A DNA stretch of 37,908 bases from Thiomonas intermedia (GTDB lineage: Bacteria > Pseudomonadota > Gammaproteobacteria > Burkholderiales > Burkholderiaceae_C), in NCBI GenBank assembly GCA_020722545.1, contig DYKQ01000003.1:29365-67272 (forward strand). Direction: 5' to 3'. Position numbers and translations under genes: made by a program. This document shows positions 17,362-26,506 of the stretch, one piece after another. The first letter of the stretch is position 1. Each line of letters opens with the position of its first letter. The notes beneath the pieces were generated by a model. It was not told the origin of the DNA. It saw nothing but the letters and a program-made list of their open reading frames with translations, and ran no database searches.

Positions 17362-20300
17362 CTATACATTGCCGAGGGTATTCCCGGATCCGCCCTGCCA
17401 CTGCGCCCAGACTTTTTCCAGACGCTTGAGCGATACCGGCATGGGCGTGCGCAGTTCTTGCGCGAACAGTGACACCCGCAGTTCTTCGAGCAGCCAGCGC
17501 AGCTCTTGCAGGCGTGGCGGCAGGCGCCCGTGATAGCTCGCCGCCTCGCGCTGCCAGCGGGTGAGCCAAGGGGCGAGCTGGGTGCCGAGTTGCGCATCGC
17601 GGGCGGGATCGGTGCGAAATTTATCCAGCCGCCGCCCGATGGCCTGCAGATAGCGGGGAAAGTGCGCGATTTGCGCAGGCGGCGTTTCGGCGATGAAACG
17701 CGGGGGCAACAAGGCCTGGAGCTGGGCGCGGATGTCGGCATGGAGCGCGGGTTGGTTCTTGAACGCGGCGAGTTTTTTCTGCACTTGCGCGTATTCGTCC
17801 AGAATTTTCGCCGCCAGCCGCGCCATTTCGGCGGCCAGCAGTTGAAAGCGGGGCTTGCCTTCGCTCAAGCGTTGGGCGAAGGCGGATTTGTCGGCAGGCA
17901 ACGGCTCGGCGAGAAAGGCCCGGTCGAGCGCCGCATCCACAATCTGCGCGCGCAGCAGTTCAGCCGTGCCCAGCGACATGAACTGCATCGCCGCCTGCTG
18001 GAATCCGGGCAGATTTTTTTCCGCGTGCTTGATCTGATCGCGCAGTTGCAGGGCGAACAGACGGCGCAGGCCGCCGCGATGCAGCCGCGCGGCTTCCTCG
18101 GCGGTGTCGAACACTTCCACATCGACCGCAGCGCCCTTGTCCACCAGGGCGGGAAAGCCGATCAGGGTGTGCGCGCCCCGGCGCAGCTCCAGCAGTTCCG
18201 GCAGGGCGTCGAAAGTCCAGTCGGTCAGTCCTTGCAGCGTATCGGTGGACACAACGGCGGGCGCTTCGCCCGGTGCTGCGGGCGCCGCGCGCGCTGGTGC
18301 CAGAGCTTCAGTCGAGGCCTTGGCGTCTTTTTGCGGCGATAGTTGAGTGCGCAGCTTGGCCAGTTCGGCAAACGCGCTGCGCGAAGCCTGGCCGTGATCG
18401 GCGCGCAGTTTGTCGATGTCGCGCCCGACGTCGATGCGCCGTCCGTGGGCGTCGATCACCTGCACGTTGAAAAACAGATGGGGCCCGAGGGTTTCGAGCT
18501 TGAAGTCGGTGCGCTGCAGCGCCAGCCCGGTGTGCTCGCGTACCAGATCGCGCAAGGCGTCGAGCAGATCGCCCTGGCCGAATCGCTCGGCCGTCGTGAG
18601 CTGCGCGGCAAACGCCTCGGCGGATTGCGGCAGGGGCACGAGGCGCGAACGCGGACGTTGCGGCAGGCTTTTGAGCAGCGCCAGAATCTTTTCCTTGAGC
18701 AGCCCCGGCACCAGCCATTGCAGCCGCTGCGCCGGAATCTGGTTGAGCGCGGCCAGCGGGGCCTGCACCGTGACGCCGTCGCGCGCGCCGCCGGGGTCGA
18801 AGGTGTAGTCGAGCTGCAGTTCCAGCGCGCCGAGCTTGAGGCGGTTGGGAAACGTCTCGGTGGTGATGCCGGCCGCTTCGTGGCGCATCAACTCGTCGCG
18901 CTGCAGAAACAGCAGCTTCGGCTTGGCCCGCACCGCTTCGCGATACCAGCGGTCGAAACTGGCGCCGCCATGCACTTCGTCGGGCACTTGCTGGTCGTAA
19001 AAGGCGTAGATCAGTTCTTCGTCCACCAGCACGTCGAGCCGCCGCGCCTTGTGTTCGAGACGTTCGATGTCAGCGATCAGCGCCTGGTTGTGCTGGAAAA
19101 ACGGCCAGCGGCAGTCCCACTCGCCCGCCACCAGGGCCTCGCGCAGAAAAATCTCGCGCGCCTGCTTGGGGTCGAAACGACCAAAATCCACCCGTCTCTG
19201 GTTGTAAACCACCAGTCCGTACAGCGTCGCGCGCTCGAAGGCGGTGACTTGCGCCGGCTTCTTTTCCCAATGCGGATCGAGCAGGCTGGTCTTGAGCAAG
19301 TGCGCGCCCACGCGCTCCAGCCACTGCGGCTCGATGCGCGCCACGCCGCGGGCGTACAGCCGCGTGGTTTCCACCAGCTCCGCCGCCATGATCCACCGCC
19401 CGGCCTTGCGCCCCAGCGACGACGACGGATGGATGGCAAAGCGTATGCCTCTGGCGCCAAGGTACTGGGCATCGTCATCGCCCTTGTAGCCCACGTTGCC
19501 GAGCAGTCCGCTGAGCAGCGCGCAATGAATCTGTTCAAAGGTGGCTTCGGTCGTGTTGAGCCGCCAGCCCTGCTCGGCCACCAGGGTGTGGAGCTGGCTG
19601 TGCACGTCATGCCATTCGCGCAGGCGCAGCGGCGACAGATACTGGCCCCGCAGTTCGCCCCACAATTTGCGCTGCGACTTTTTGTGGGCGATGGCCGCGT
19701 GGTAATGCGCCCAGAGCTTGAGCCAGCCGAGAAATTCGGAGCGTTCGTCGCTGAACCTGCGATGCGCTTCATCGGCCGCCTGCTGCGACTCGGCGGGGCG
19801 TTCGCGCGGGTCTTGCACCGACAGCGCCGCGGCGATGATCAGCACTTCGGTCAGCGCCTCGCGGTTGCGGGCTTCGAGAATCATGCGGCCGATGCGGGGG
19901 TCCAGCGGCAGTCGGGCGAGTTCGCGGCCCAGAGGGGTGAGCGCATTGCGGTCGTCCACCGCGCCCAGTTCGGTGAGCAGCTGATAGCCGTCGGCAATCG
20001 CCTTGCCCGGCGGCGGCTCGATGAACGGAAACTGCTCGATGGAATCCAGCCCCAGCGCCTTCATGCGCAGAATGACGGCGGCCAGCGAAGACCGCTGGAT
20101 TTCCGGCGTGGTGAAGCGCGGCCGCTCGGCGAACTCGGCTTCGTCGTACAGCCGGATGCACACGCCGTTGGCCACCCGGCCGCAACGGCCCGCGCGTTGC
20201 TGCGCCGCGGCCTGGCTGATGGGCTCGACCTGCAGCATTTCCACCTTGTTGCGGTAGCTGTAGCGCTTCACCCGCGCCAGCCCGGCGTCGATGACGTAGC

Positions 20301-21303
20301 GAATGCCAGGCACGGTGAGCGAGGTTTCGGCCACATTGGTCGCCAGCACGATGCGCCGCGCACCGCCCGAGGAGAACACGCGGTCTTGCTCGGCCTGCGA
20401 CAGCCGGGCGTACAGCGGCAGGATCTCGACGCCGACGCGCTTGGTGTCGAGATGGTGTTTGCGCAGCGCCGCCTGGGCTTCGCGGATTTCGCGCTCGCCA
20501 GGCAGAAACACCAGAATGTCGCCGGAGCCGAGCCGCCAAAGCTCGTCCACCGCATCGCAGATCGCCGCGGACTGGTCGCGGTCATCGCCCTTGTCCACGC
20601 CAAAAGGCCGCCAGCGCACTTCCACCGGATACAGCCGCCCGGAAACTTCAATGACTGGAGCAAGGCTGCCCGAAACATCGGCAAAGTGCTCCGCAAACCG
20701 CTGCGCATCGATGGTGGCCGAAGTCACGATCACTTTCAGATCAGGACGGCGCGGCAGCAACTGTTTGAGATAGCCCAGCAGCACGTCGATGTTCAGGCTG
20801 CGCTCGTGCGCTTCGTCGATGATCAGGGTGTCGTAGGCGCGCAGCAGCGGGTCGGTCTGGGTTTCCGCCAGCAAAATGCCGTCGGTCATCAGCTTGATCG
20901 ACGCCCCAGGCTGCAGCCGGTCGTTGAAGCGCACCTTGTATCCGGCAATCGCGCCCAGCTCGCTGCCCAGTTCCTGCGCAATCCGCCGGGCGATGCTCAC
21001 CGCCGCCAGCCGCCGCGGCTGGGTGTGGCCGATCAGCCCCGTTCCGCCCGCTCCCAGCCCGCGCCCGATGGACAGCGCGATCTTGGGCAACTGCGTGGTC
21101 TTGCCCGATCCGGTTTCGCCGCAGACGATCACCACCTGATGCTCGCGCAGCGCACGCGCGATGTCTTCGCGCCGCAGCGAAACCGGCAGATCCTCAGGAA
21201 AGCGCACTTCGCCCACGGGCGTCGCCGCCACAGGCTTGCGCGGCGCAGCAGCATGGCGCTGGCGAGGGGGTCGGGCGGCGGTGGATTCGGGCATGGAAGA
21301 CAT
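17362..21303 (-). CDS. hrpA: ATP-dependent RNA helicase HrpA (DEAH family)
   Basis: A large DEAH-box helicase of about 1313 residues, close to the length of E. coli HrpA. The Walker A motif GETGSGKT is at 62-69, DEAH at 163-166, then SAT and QRAGRCGR (motif VI). Helicase-associated domains and the long HrpA-specific C-terminal domain follow. In E. coli HrpA resolves stalled, collided ribosomes. I chose ATG at 21303 over the upstream ATG at 21345, because the latter overlaps the start codon of divergent argA and adds only a hydrophobic stretch unlike the family. No frameshift was seen. Confidence 0.93.
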   Translation of the reverse strand: MSSMPESTAARPPRQRHAAAPRKPVAATPVGEVRFPEDLPVSLRREDIARALREHQVVIVCGETGSGKTTQLPKIALSIGRGLGAGGTGLIGHTQPRRLAAVSIARRIAQELGSELGAIAGYKVRFNDRLQPGASIKLMTDGILLAETQTDPLLRAYDTLIIDEAHERSLNIDVLLGYLKQLLPRRPDLKVIVTSATIDAQRFAEHFADVSGSLAPVIEVSGRLYPVEVRWRPFGVDKGDDRDQSAAICDAVDELWRLGSGDILVFLPGEREIREAQAALRKHHLDTKRVGVEILPLYARLSQAEQDRVFSSGGARRIVLATNVAETSLTVPGIRYVIDAGLARVKRYSYRNKVEMLQVEPISQAAAQQRAGRCGRVANGVCIRLYDEAEFAERPRFTTPEIQRSSLAAVILRMKALGLDSIEQFPFIEPPPGKAIADGYQLLTELGAVDDRNALTPLGRELARLPLDPRIGRMILEARNREALTEVLIIAAALSVQDPRERPAESQQAADEAHRRFSDERSEFLGWLKLWAHYHAAIAHKKSQRKLWGELRGQYLSPLRLREWHDVHSQLHTLVAEQGWRLNTTEATFEQIHCALLSGLLGNVGYKGDDDAQYLGARGIRFAIHPSSSLGRKAGRWIMAAELVETTRLYARGVARIEPQWLERVGAHLLKTSLLDPHWEKKPAQVTAFERATLYGLVVYNQRRVDFGRFDPKQAREIFLREALVAGEWDCRWPFFQHNQALIADIERLEHKARRLDVLVDEELIYAFYDQQVPDEVHGGASFDRWYREAVRAKPKLLFLQRDELMRHEAAGITTETFPNRLKLGALELQLDYTFDPGGARDGVTVQAPLAALNQIPAQRLQWLVPGLLKEKILALLKSLPQRPRSRLVPLPQSAEAFAAQLTTAERFGQGDLLDALRDLVREHTGLALQRTDFKLETLGPHLFFNVQVIDAHGRRIDVGRDIDKLRADHGQASRSAFAELAKLRTQLSPQKDAKASTEALAPARAAPAAPGEAPAVVSTDTLQGLTDWTFDALPELLELRRGAHTLIGFPALVDKGAAVDVEVFDTAEEAARLHRGGLRRLFALQLRDQIKHAEKNLPGFQQAAMQFMSLGTAELLRAQIVDAALDRAFLAEPLPADKSAFAQRLSEGKPRFQLLAAEMARLAAKILDEYAQVQKKLAAFKNQPALHADIRAQLQALLPPRFIAETPPAQIAHFPRYLQAIGRRLDKFRTDPARDAQLGTQLAPWLTRWQREAASYHGRLPPRLQELRWLLEELRVSLFAQELRTPMPVSLKRLEKVWAQWQGGSGNTLGNV

Positions 21304-21343
21304 CAAAAACAAAAGCAACCCGACATTTTCGGATAATCGGGAC

Positions 21344-22669
21344 ATGATCGCCCAGCAAGAACAATTCGTCGATTGGCTGCGCTCCGTCGCGCCTTACATC
21401 CACGCCCATCGCGGCAAGACCTTTGTGGTCGCCATCGCCGGCGAACTGATCGCGGCCGGACGCCTCAACGCGCTGGTGCAGGATGTTGCGTTGCTCACCG
21501 CGATGGGCGTGCGCATCGTGCTCGTGCACGGCTTTCGTCCGCAGGTCGAGGCGCAGTTGCGCGAAAAAGGCGTCGGCGCGCGCTACTCGCACGGCATGCG
21601 GGTGACCGATGAAGTCGCGCTCGATGCCGCGCAGGAAGCCGCGGGCCAGTTGCGCTTCGAGATCGAAGCCACGTTCTCGCAAGGCCTGCCCAACACGCCG
21701 ATGGCCGGCGCCACCGTGCGCGTGGTCTCCGGCAATTTCATCATCGCCCGCCCGGTGGGCGTGATCGACGGCCTCGATTTCCAGCACACCGGGCTGGTCC
21801 GCAAGGTCGATGCGCCCACCATTCAGCGCGCGCTGGAATATGGCGCGGTCGTGCTCATGTCGCCCTTCGGCTACTCGCCCACGGGCGAAGCCTTCAACCT
21901 CAGCATGGAAGACGTGGCCAGCAGCGTGGGCGCAGCCATCAAGGCGGAAAAGCTCGTGCTGATCACCGAGGTGGACGGCGTGATCGACGATGCGCACAAC
22001 CTCATCCCCGAACTGACCGTCGCGCAGGCCGAGAGCCTGCTGTCGCGCCTGCCCGATCCGCAACAGCCCACCGACACCGCGTTTTATCTGCGCCACGCGG
22101 TGCGCGCCGTGCGCGGCGGCGTGACCCGAGCGCACATCGTGCCGTTTGCCATCGACGGCTCGCTGCTGCTTGAACTCTTCACCCACGACGGCGTGGGCAC
22201 CATGATCGCCGACGAGCATCTCGAACATCTGCGGCAAGCCACGTCCGACGACGTGGGCGGCATTCTGCAACTCATCGAACCGCTGGAAGAACAAGGCGTG
22301 CTGGTCAAGCGCAGCCGCACCGAGATCGAGCGCGATATCAGCTACTACACCGTACTGGAGCACGACGGCATCATCTTCGGCTGCGCCGCGCTCTATCCCT
22401 ACCCCGAGCAGAAAACCGGCGAAATGGCCGCGCTCACCGTACATCCTTCCGCCCAAGGTCAGGGCGACGGCGAGCGCATCCTCAAACACATCGAACAACG
22501 CGCCCGGGCGCAGGGCCTGCAGAGTATTTTTGTGCTCACCACCCGCACCATGCACTGGTTTCTCAAACGCGGCTTCGTACTGGTCGAGCGCGAATGGCTG
22601 CCGCCCGAGCGCCGCCTGCGCTACGACGACCAGCGGCGCTCTCGCGTGCTGGTCAAACATCTCAGCTGA
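21344..22669 (+). CDS. argA: Amino-acid N-acetyltransferase (N-acetylglutamate synthase)
   Basis: A 441-residue two-domain enzyme for the first step of arginine synthesis, acetyl-CoA plus glutamate to N-acetylglutamate. Residues about 25-290 form an amino-acid-kinase-like domain ([19 protein letters not shown]) that normally binds arginine as feedback inhibitor. Residues about 300-441 are a GNAT domain with the acetyl-CoA loop [14 protein letters not shown]. The start is ATG at 21344, just after GGATAATCGGGAC. It is divergent from hrpA, with only 40 bases between the chosen starts, so promoters overlap. Confidence 0.95.
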   Translation: MIAQQEQFVDWLRSVAPYIHAHRGKTFVVAIAGELIAAGRLNALVQDVALLTAMGVRIVLVHGFRPQVEAQLREKGVGARYSHGMRVTDEVALDAAQEAAGQLRFEIEATFSQGLPNTPMAGATVRVVSGNFIIARPVGVIDGLDFQHTGLVRKVDAPTIQRALEYGAVVLMSPFGYSPTGEAFNLSMEDVASSVGAAIKAEKLVLITEVDGVIDDAHNLIPELTVAQAESLLSRLPDPQQPTDTAFYLRHAVRAVRGGVTRAHIVPFAIDGSLLLELFTHDGVGTMIADEHLEHLRQATSDDVGGILQLIEPLEEQGVLVKRSRTEIERDISYYTVLEHDGIIFGCAALYPYPEQKTGEMAALTVHPSAQGQGDGERILKHIEQRARAQGLQSIFVLTTRTMHWFLKRGFVLVEREWLPPERRLRYDDQRRSRVLVKHLS

Positions 22670-22733
22670 TCGCCGCGCTTCCCTCCGCCGCCATTGGCGA
22701 AAGCGCTTTCAAACCTCGACAAAGGACACTTTC

Positions 22734-23006
22734 ATGGCACGCATGGTTCACTGCATCAAACTCGGCCGCGAAGCCGAAGGTCTCGATTTCGCCCCCTATC
22801 CCGGCGAACTCGGCGCACGCATCTACAACAACGTCTCCAAAGAGGCCTGGGCCGCCTGGCTCAAACACCAGACCATGCTGGTGAACGAAAACCGCCTCAA
22901 CCTGGCCGATGCCCGCGCCCGCCAATACCTGGCGCGGCAGATGGAAAAATACTTTTTCGGCGAAGGCGCCGAAATGCCGCAAGGCTATGTGCCGCCCACA
23001 GCCTGA
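22734..23006 (+). CDS. yggX: Fe(2+)-trafficking / oxidative damage protection protein YggX
   Basis: A 90-residue YggX family protein, full length, starting [20 protein letters not shown]. The single conserved cysteine C7 is present. YggX protects Fe-S enzymes from oxidants and is thought to handle labile iron. The start is ATG at 22734, with AAAGGA ten bases upstream. It follows argA by 64 bases and is followed by a hairpin at 23067-23101. Confidence 0.95.
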   Translation: MARMVHCIKLGREAEGLDFAPYPGELGARIYNNVSKEAWAAWLKHQTMLVNENRLNLADARARQYLARQMEKYFFGEGAEMPQGYVPPTA

Positions 23007-23066
23007 GTGAACCGAGCAGCCTGAAGCTGGGCGCAATACAGATTCCGCAACAGGTTCCGCAAACTC

Positions 23067-23106
23067 GCCGCACGAATACTCTATGCAGTATTTTGTGCGG
23101 CTTTTC
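23067..23106 (+). terminator. Probable terminator after yggX
   Basis: GCCGCAC (23067-23073) and GTGCGGC (23095-23101) form an outer stem continued by AATACT/AGTATT inside, followed by TTTTCC. The inner part is also one of two copies of a palindrome found before fadL (see 23075-23092), so this element may have two roles. Confidence 0.6.
23075..23092. promoter_or_regulatory. Palindrome copy 1 upstream of fadL
   Basis: AATACTC-N4-CAGTATT: half-sites AATACT and AGTATT separated by six bases that begin and end with C. The same pattern recurs at 23199-23216, 124 bases away. It may be an operator for an unidentified regulator. Confidence 0.5.
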
Positions 23107-23198
23107 CTGTTTTCCTACAACAATTCACACAGTCGCGCAATCAACACTAAACACAATGTGGTGTATGCGCAGGTTCTCCTACCATCGTCTCAGCCTCA

Positions 23199-23216
23199 AA
23201 TACTCAAATCAGTATT
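23199..23216. promoter_or_regulatory. Palindrome copy 2 upstream of fadL
   Basis: A second AATACTC-N4-CAGTATT, here extended to AAATACT/AGTATTT, 79 bases before the fadL ATG. Unlike copy 1 it is not embedded in a terminator stem, which supports the palindrome itself as the functional unit. Confidence 0.5.
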
Positions 23217-23262
23217 TCGAGTCATCGCCGTGATGGAGCGGCGCTATCAACCACCGATGGAG

Positions 23263-23281
23263 GCCGGGTTGTTAACCCGGC
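23263..23281 (+). promoter_or_regulatory. Hairpin directly before the fadL ribosome binding site
   Basis: GCCGGGTT, GTT, AACCCGGC is a perfect 8-bp stem that ends one base before AGGAGA, the Shine-Dalgarno of fadL (ATG at 23295). It could protect the 5' end of the mRNA or modulate translation. Confidence 0.6.
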
Positions 23282-23294
23282 AGGAGACAAAAGA

Positions 23295-24581
23295 ATGCAT
23301 CTGAAAAAACTGGCACTCTCGCTGGCCCTGGCCGGCATCGCCCTTCCCGCAGCGCACGCCACGAATGGCTACTTTCAACCTGGGTTCAGTGTGAAATCCA
23401 TGGGCATGGGCGGTGTCGGCATCGCCTTTCCGCAGGATGCCCTGGCTGCCGCAATCAACCCTGCGGGGATGGTCGATATCGGCAACCGCCTGGACTTCGG
23501 TGTCACTGCATTTCAGCCCAAGCGCAACGTCAGTCTGAGTTCGGATGCCACCGTGATGACTCCGATGGGCATCTATCCGATCAGCGGCAGCTACGGCGGC
23601 AACGACACCAAGACGTTCATCATTCCTGAATTCGGGGTGAACTACATGCTCAACCCGACGATGTCGGTCGGTGTGAGCGTCTATGGCAACGGCGGTCTGA
23701 ACACAGGTTATTCCAAAATATTCCCGCCTTTCGCGCCCGGCACCGGGGTCGATCTGCAACAACTGTTCGTTGCACCGACATTTGCCATGAAGATCAATCC
23801 GTCGAACTCCATCGGCGTGAGCTTGAATATCGTCCACCAATCGTTCCGTGCCAATGGCCTGAGCAATTTGTGCAACGCGCCAGTTCCCGGAGCGCCGGCA
23901 GGCGCCACCCTGTCGGCCAATCCAAGCGCCTGCACGGATAATGGACATGCCGATTCCAATGGCGTCGGCGTGCGCATCGGCTGGATTGGACAGATCACCC
24001 CCACCGTGTCTCTCGGCGCGACCTACCAGTCCGAAACGCATATGCAAGGCTTCGACAAGTACAGCGGTCTGTTCGCCAATGCCGGGCAGTTCAATATCCC
24101 TGCGAATTTCGGCGTTGGTGTCGCGTGGAAAGCCACGCCGCAGATCACCGTCGCCGCAGACGTCGTGCGCATCGACTATGGCAGCATCCCGGCGATTGCC
24201 AACGGCATGCTGCCTGGGCAACTCGGCGGTCAGACCAATGGCCCAGGCTTTAGTTGGAAGAGCATCAATGTTTACAAGCTTGGTGTGGCCTACCAGTACA
24301 ACGAAGCTTTGACACTGCGCGCTGGATGGAACCATGGCGACAATCCGATCGACTCATCCAATATTTTGTTCAACACTTTGGCTCCTGGCGTAGTCAAAGA
24401 TCACCTCACGTTAGGGGCGACCTACGCTGTGGCGAAGAACATGGAAGTGTCGTTCGACTATGTACACGCCTTTGGCAACTCGGTCTCCGGGCCGCTGCCG
24501 GTGAATTTCGGCTTCACCGGCAGCGAAACGCTCAGCATGAGCCAGAATGTGCTGGGCGTCTCGCTGGGCTGGAAATACTGA
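23295..24581 (+). CDS. FadL/OmpP1/TodX family outer-membrane transport protein
   Basis: A 428-residue outer-membrane beta-barrel with an N-terminal signal peptide (cleavage after AHA near residue 22). The mature N-terminus TNGYFQPGFSVKSMGMGGVG and the AINPAGM motif are characteristic of FadL-type channels. The C-terminus ends in an aromatic residue (WKY) as barrels do. These channels import long-chain fatty acids or aromatic hydrocarbons; the actual substrate cannot be told from sequence. GC is lower than in the neighbours and the leader has paired palindromes, which suggests specific regulation. The start is ATG at 23295 with AGGAGA eight bases upstream. Confidence 0.9.
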   Translation: MHLKKLALSLALAGIALPAAHATNGYFQPGFSVKSMGMGGVGIAFPQDALAAAINPAGMVDIGNRLDFGVTAFQPKRNVSLSSDATVMTPMGIYPISGSYGGNDTKTFIIPEFGVNYMLNPTMSVGVSVYGNGGLNTGYSKIFPPFAPGTGVDLQQLFVAPTFAMKINPSNSIGVSLNIVHQSFRANGLSNLCNAPVPGAPAGATLSANPSACTDNGHADSNGVGVRIGWIGQITPTVSLGATYQSETHMQGFDKYSGLFANAGQFNIPANFGVGVAWKATPQITVAADVVRIDYGSIPAIANGMLPGQLGGQTNGPGFSWKSINVYKLGVAYQYNEALTLRAGWNHGDNPIDSSNILFNTLAPGVVKDHLTLGATYAVAKNMEVSFDYVHAFGNSVSGPLPVNFGFTGSETLSMSQNVLGVSLGWKY

Positions 24582-24590
24582 TTTTCTTGA

Positions 24591-24660
24591 GCGCCCCCAG
24601 GGCCGGGCTGCGCCCAGCCCGCCCCCGCGGGGGTCAAGGAAACTTGGGGCGGCCCGGCGT
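24591..24660. repeat. Multi-hairpin GC-rich dispersed-type repeat
   Basis: Two adjacent perfect stems, GGGCTG/CAGCCC (24605-24620) and CCCCC/GGGGG (24622-24633), are bordered by GCCCCCAGGGCCGGGC on one side and GGGGCGGCCCGGCG on the other, themselves partly complementary. The look is that of a dispersed extragenic repeat in Burkholderiales. Only one copy is visible in this window. Confidence 0.55.
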
Positions 24661-24678
24661 TTTCTCATGAGTCTTTCA

Positions 24679-24706
24679 AAAACGCGGCTCGAGCCGCGTT
24701 TTTTTA
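24679..24706. terminator. Intrinsic terminator after fadL
   Basis: AACGCGGCTC (24681-24690) and GAGCCGCGTT (24691-24700) form a perfect 20-base palindrome with flanking A and T runs (AAAA before, TTTTTT after). It separates fadL from the exonuclease gene and could work in both directions. Confidence 0.88.
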
Positions 24707-24725
24707 TGCTTGCAAAATTCCAGCC

Positions 24726-26135
24726 ATGCTGCCCTGCTACGTTCTGCTCGACCTCGAAACCACCGGCTCCAATCCGGTGCATGACCGCATCACCGAAGTG
24801 GCGGTCATGCGGGTTGAGCAGGGGGAAGTAGTGGCGAAGTGGAGTCGGCTGGTCAATCCGGGGCAGCGGATTCCGCCTTTCATCCAGCAGCTCACCGGCA
24901 TCGACGACGCCATGGTGGCGGGGGCTCCGGCATTTGGCGAGGTGCTGCCCGAACTACTCGCCGTGCTGGACGGCGCCGTGCTCGTGGCGCATAACGTGCG
25001 CTTCGATCACGGTTTTCTGAAACAGGCCGCGGCGCGCGAGGGGGTGGATCTGCGGGTGAAAACTCTGTGCACCGTGCGCCTGTCGCGCAAGCTCTACCCG
25101 CAGGCCCGCGGGCATGGGCTGGACGCCATCATGCGCCGCCACGGGCTGCACACCACGGCGCGCCACCGGGCGATGGGCGATGTCGAGCTGCTGCATCAAT
25201 GGCTGCATATCGCCCAGACGGAACTCGGCCCTGCCTCGGTGCAGGCTGCGGCGCAGGAGTTGTTGCGCGGCAGCGCCAGCCTGCCGCCGCATCTGGAAAC
25301 CCCGGTGGACGACATTCCCGAAACGCCCGGGGTCTATCTGTTCTTTGGTGCGGGCGAAGTGCCGCTCTACATCGGCAAGAGTGTGCGCCTGCGCAGCCGG
25401 GTGCTGTCGCACTTTCAGGCGGATCACCGCGACGCGCGGGAATTGCGTCTGGCGCAGGAGGTGCGGCGGGTCGAATGGCGGGAGACGGCGGGTGAGTTTG
25501 GCGCCTTGCTGCTGGAGATGCGGCTCATCAAGGAGCTACAGCCCCTGCTCAACCGGCAACTGCGCCGCGAGCGGCAGCTTTGCGCCTGGCGGCTGGCGGA
25601 AGATCCCGCGGCGCGGCCGCTGCTCACGCTGGTGCGCGGAGACGATCTCGATCCGCGATTTTTCCCGCAGTTGTATGGCTGTTACCGGAGTAAGCGACAG
25701 GCTGTCGAGGGCTTGCGCGCTCTCGCCCAGCGCCACGCGCTGTGCCCGCAGGCGCTGGGGCTTGAATCGGGCAAGGGCCGCTGTTTCGCCCAGCAACTCG
25801 GTCAGTGCAAGGGGGTGTGTTGCGGTCTCGAATCGGCCGAGCGGCATCACGCCCGCCTGCTGCTGGCGCTGGCTGCGGAGCGGCTGCGCGCCTGGCCTTA
25901 CGCCGGGCCCGTCGGTCTGCGCGAGCACAGCCCTGAGCAGGATCGCACCGAGGTGCATGTATTCGACCAGTGGCGGCATCTGGGCACGGCGCGTTGCGAA
26001 ACCGATATGGCCGAGTTGATGGAGAGCCGACGCGAGACCGAAAGCGGCGGCTTCGACCTGGACATCTATCGTCTGCTGCTGAGCCGTCTGTCAGGCGCCA
26101 AGGGCCCGTCGCCCGATCTGATCCGTCCGGGATGA
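24726..26135 (+). CDS. DnaQ-like exonuclease fused to a UvrC/Cho-like GIY-YIG nuclease
   Basis: A 469-residue two-nuclease fusion. Residues 1-160 are a DEDDh 3'-5' exonuclease (DLETTG with D9 and E11; HNVRFD with D94; H147 and D152 in HRAMGD), like the DNA polymerase III epsilon subunit. Residues about 198-280 are a GIY-YIG domain (GVY at 202-204, YIG at 215-217, then RLRSR). The rest resembles the N-terminal half of UvrC, including cysteines C340, C353, C361 and C365 with near-UvrC spacing (C-x12-C-x7-C-x3-C), suggesting an Fe-S cluster. Related fusions exist in other bacteria. A DNA-repair role is inferred. The start is ATG at 24726; it converges on fdx with an 11-base gap. Confidence 0.88.
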   Translation: MLPCYVLLDLETTGSNPVHDRITEVAVMRVEQGEVVAKWSRLVNPGQRIPPFIQQLTGIDDAMVAGAPAFGEVLPELLAVLDGAVLVAHNVRFDHGFLKQAAAREGVDLRVKTLCTVRLSRKLYPQARGHGLDAIMRRHGLHTTARHRAMGDVELLHQWLHIAQTELGPASVQAAAQELLRGSASLPPHLETPVDDIPETPGVYLFFGAGEVPLYIGKSVRLRSRVLSHFQADHRDARELRLAQEVRRVEWRETAGEFGALLLEMRLIKELQPLLNRQLRRERQLCAWRLAEDPAARPLLTLVRGDDLDPRFFPQLYGCYRSKRQAVEGLRALAQRHALCPQALGLESGKGRCFAQQLGQCKGVCCGLESAERHHARLLLALAAERLRAWPYAGPVGLREHSPEQDRTEVHVFDQWRHLGTARCETDMAELMESRRETESGGFDLDIYRLLLSRLSGAKGPSPDLIRPG

Positions 26136-26146
26136 GCTGCGACGGC

Positions 26147-26485
26147 TCAGCCGCGTTCCTTGGCGTGGTTGATCGAGTATTTCGGAATCTCGATGGTCAC
26201 GTCTTCGTCAGCCAGAATGGCCTGGCAGGACAGACGCGAGGTGGGCTCCAGTCCCCAGGCGCGGTCCAGCAGATCTTCTTCGCTTTCGTCGAGTTCGCCC
26301 AAGCTGTCATAGCCCTTGCGCACCACCACATGGCAGGTGGTGCAGGCGCATTGCATGTCGCAGGCGTGTTCGATGGGCACGCCGTTTTCCAGCAGGGCCT
26401 CGCAGATCGAGACGCCGCGCCCGGCGCTGACTTGTTTGCCTTGCGGGCAGTATTCGGGATGCGGCAGTACCGTGATGATGGGCAT
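26147..26485 (-). CDS. fdx: ISC system [2Fe-2S] ferredoxin
   Basis: A 112-residue adrenodoxin-type ferredoxin. Ligands C42, C48, C51 and C87 match those of E. coli Fdx, and C46 is also conserved. It donates electrons for Fe-S cluster assembly on IscU. It is the last gene of the isc operon, 21 bases after hscA. No iscX follows. Confidence 0.96.
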   Translation of the reverse strand: MPIITVLPHPEYCPQGKQVSAGRGVSICEALLENGVPIEHACDMQCACTTCHVVVRKGYDSLGELDESEEDLLDRAWGLEPTSRLSCQAILADEDVTIEIPKYSINHAKERG

Positions 26486-26506
26486 GGTGAGCGTCGAGAA
26501 AAAGTC

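Noticed and set aside
18343-21336. A 997-codon open frame antisense to hrpA
   Set aside because: It lies entirely opposite a well-conserved helicase, has a His/Gln/Arg-rich composition typical of GC-driven antisense frames, and shows no family motif.
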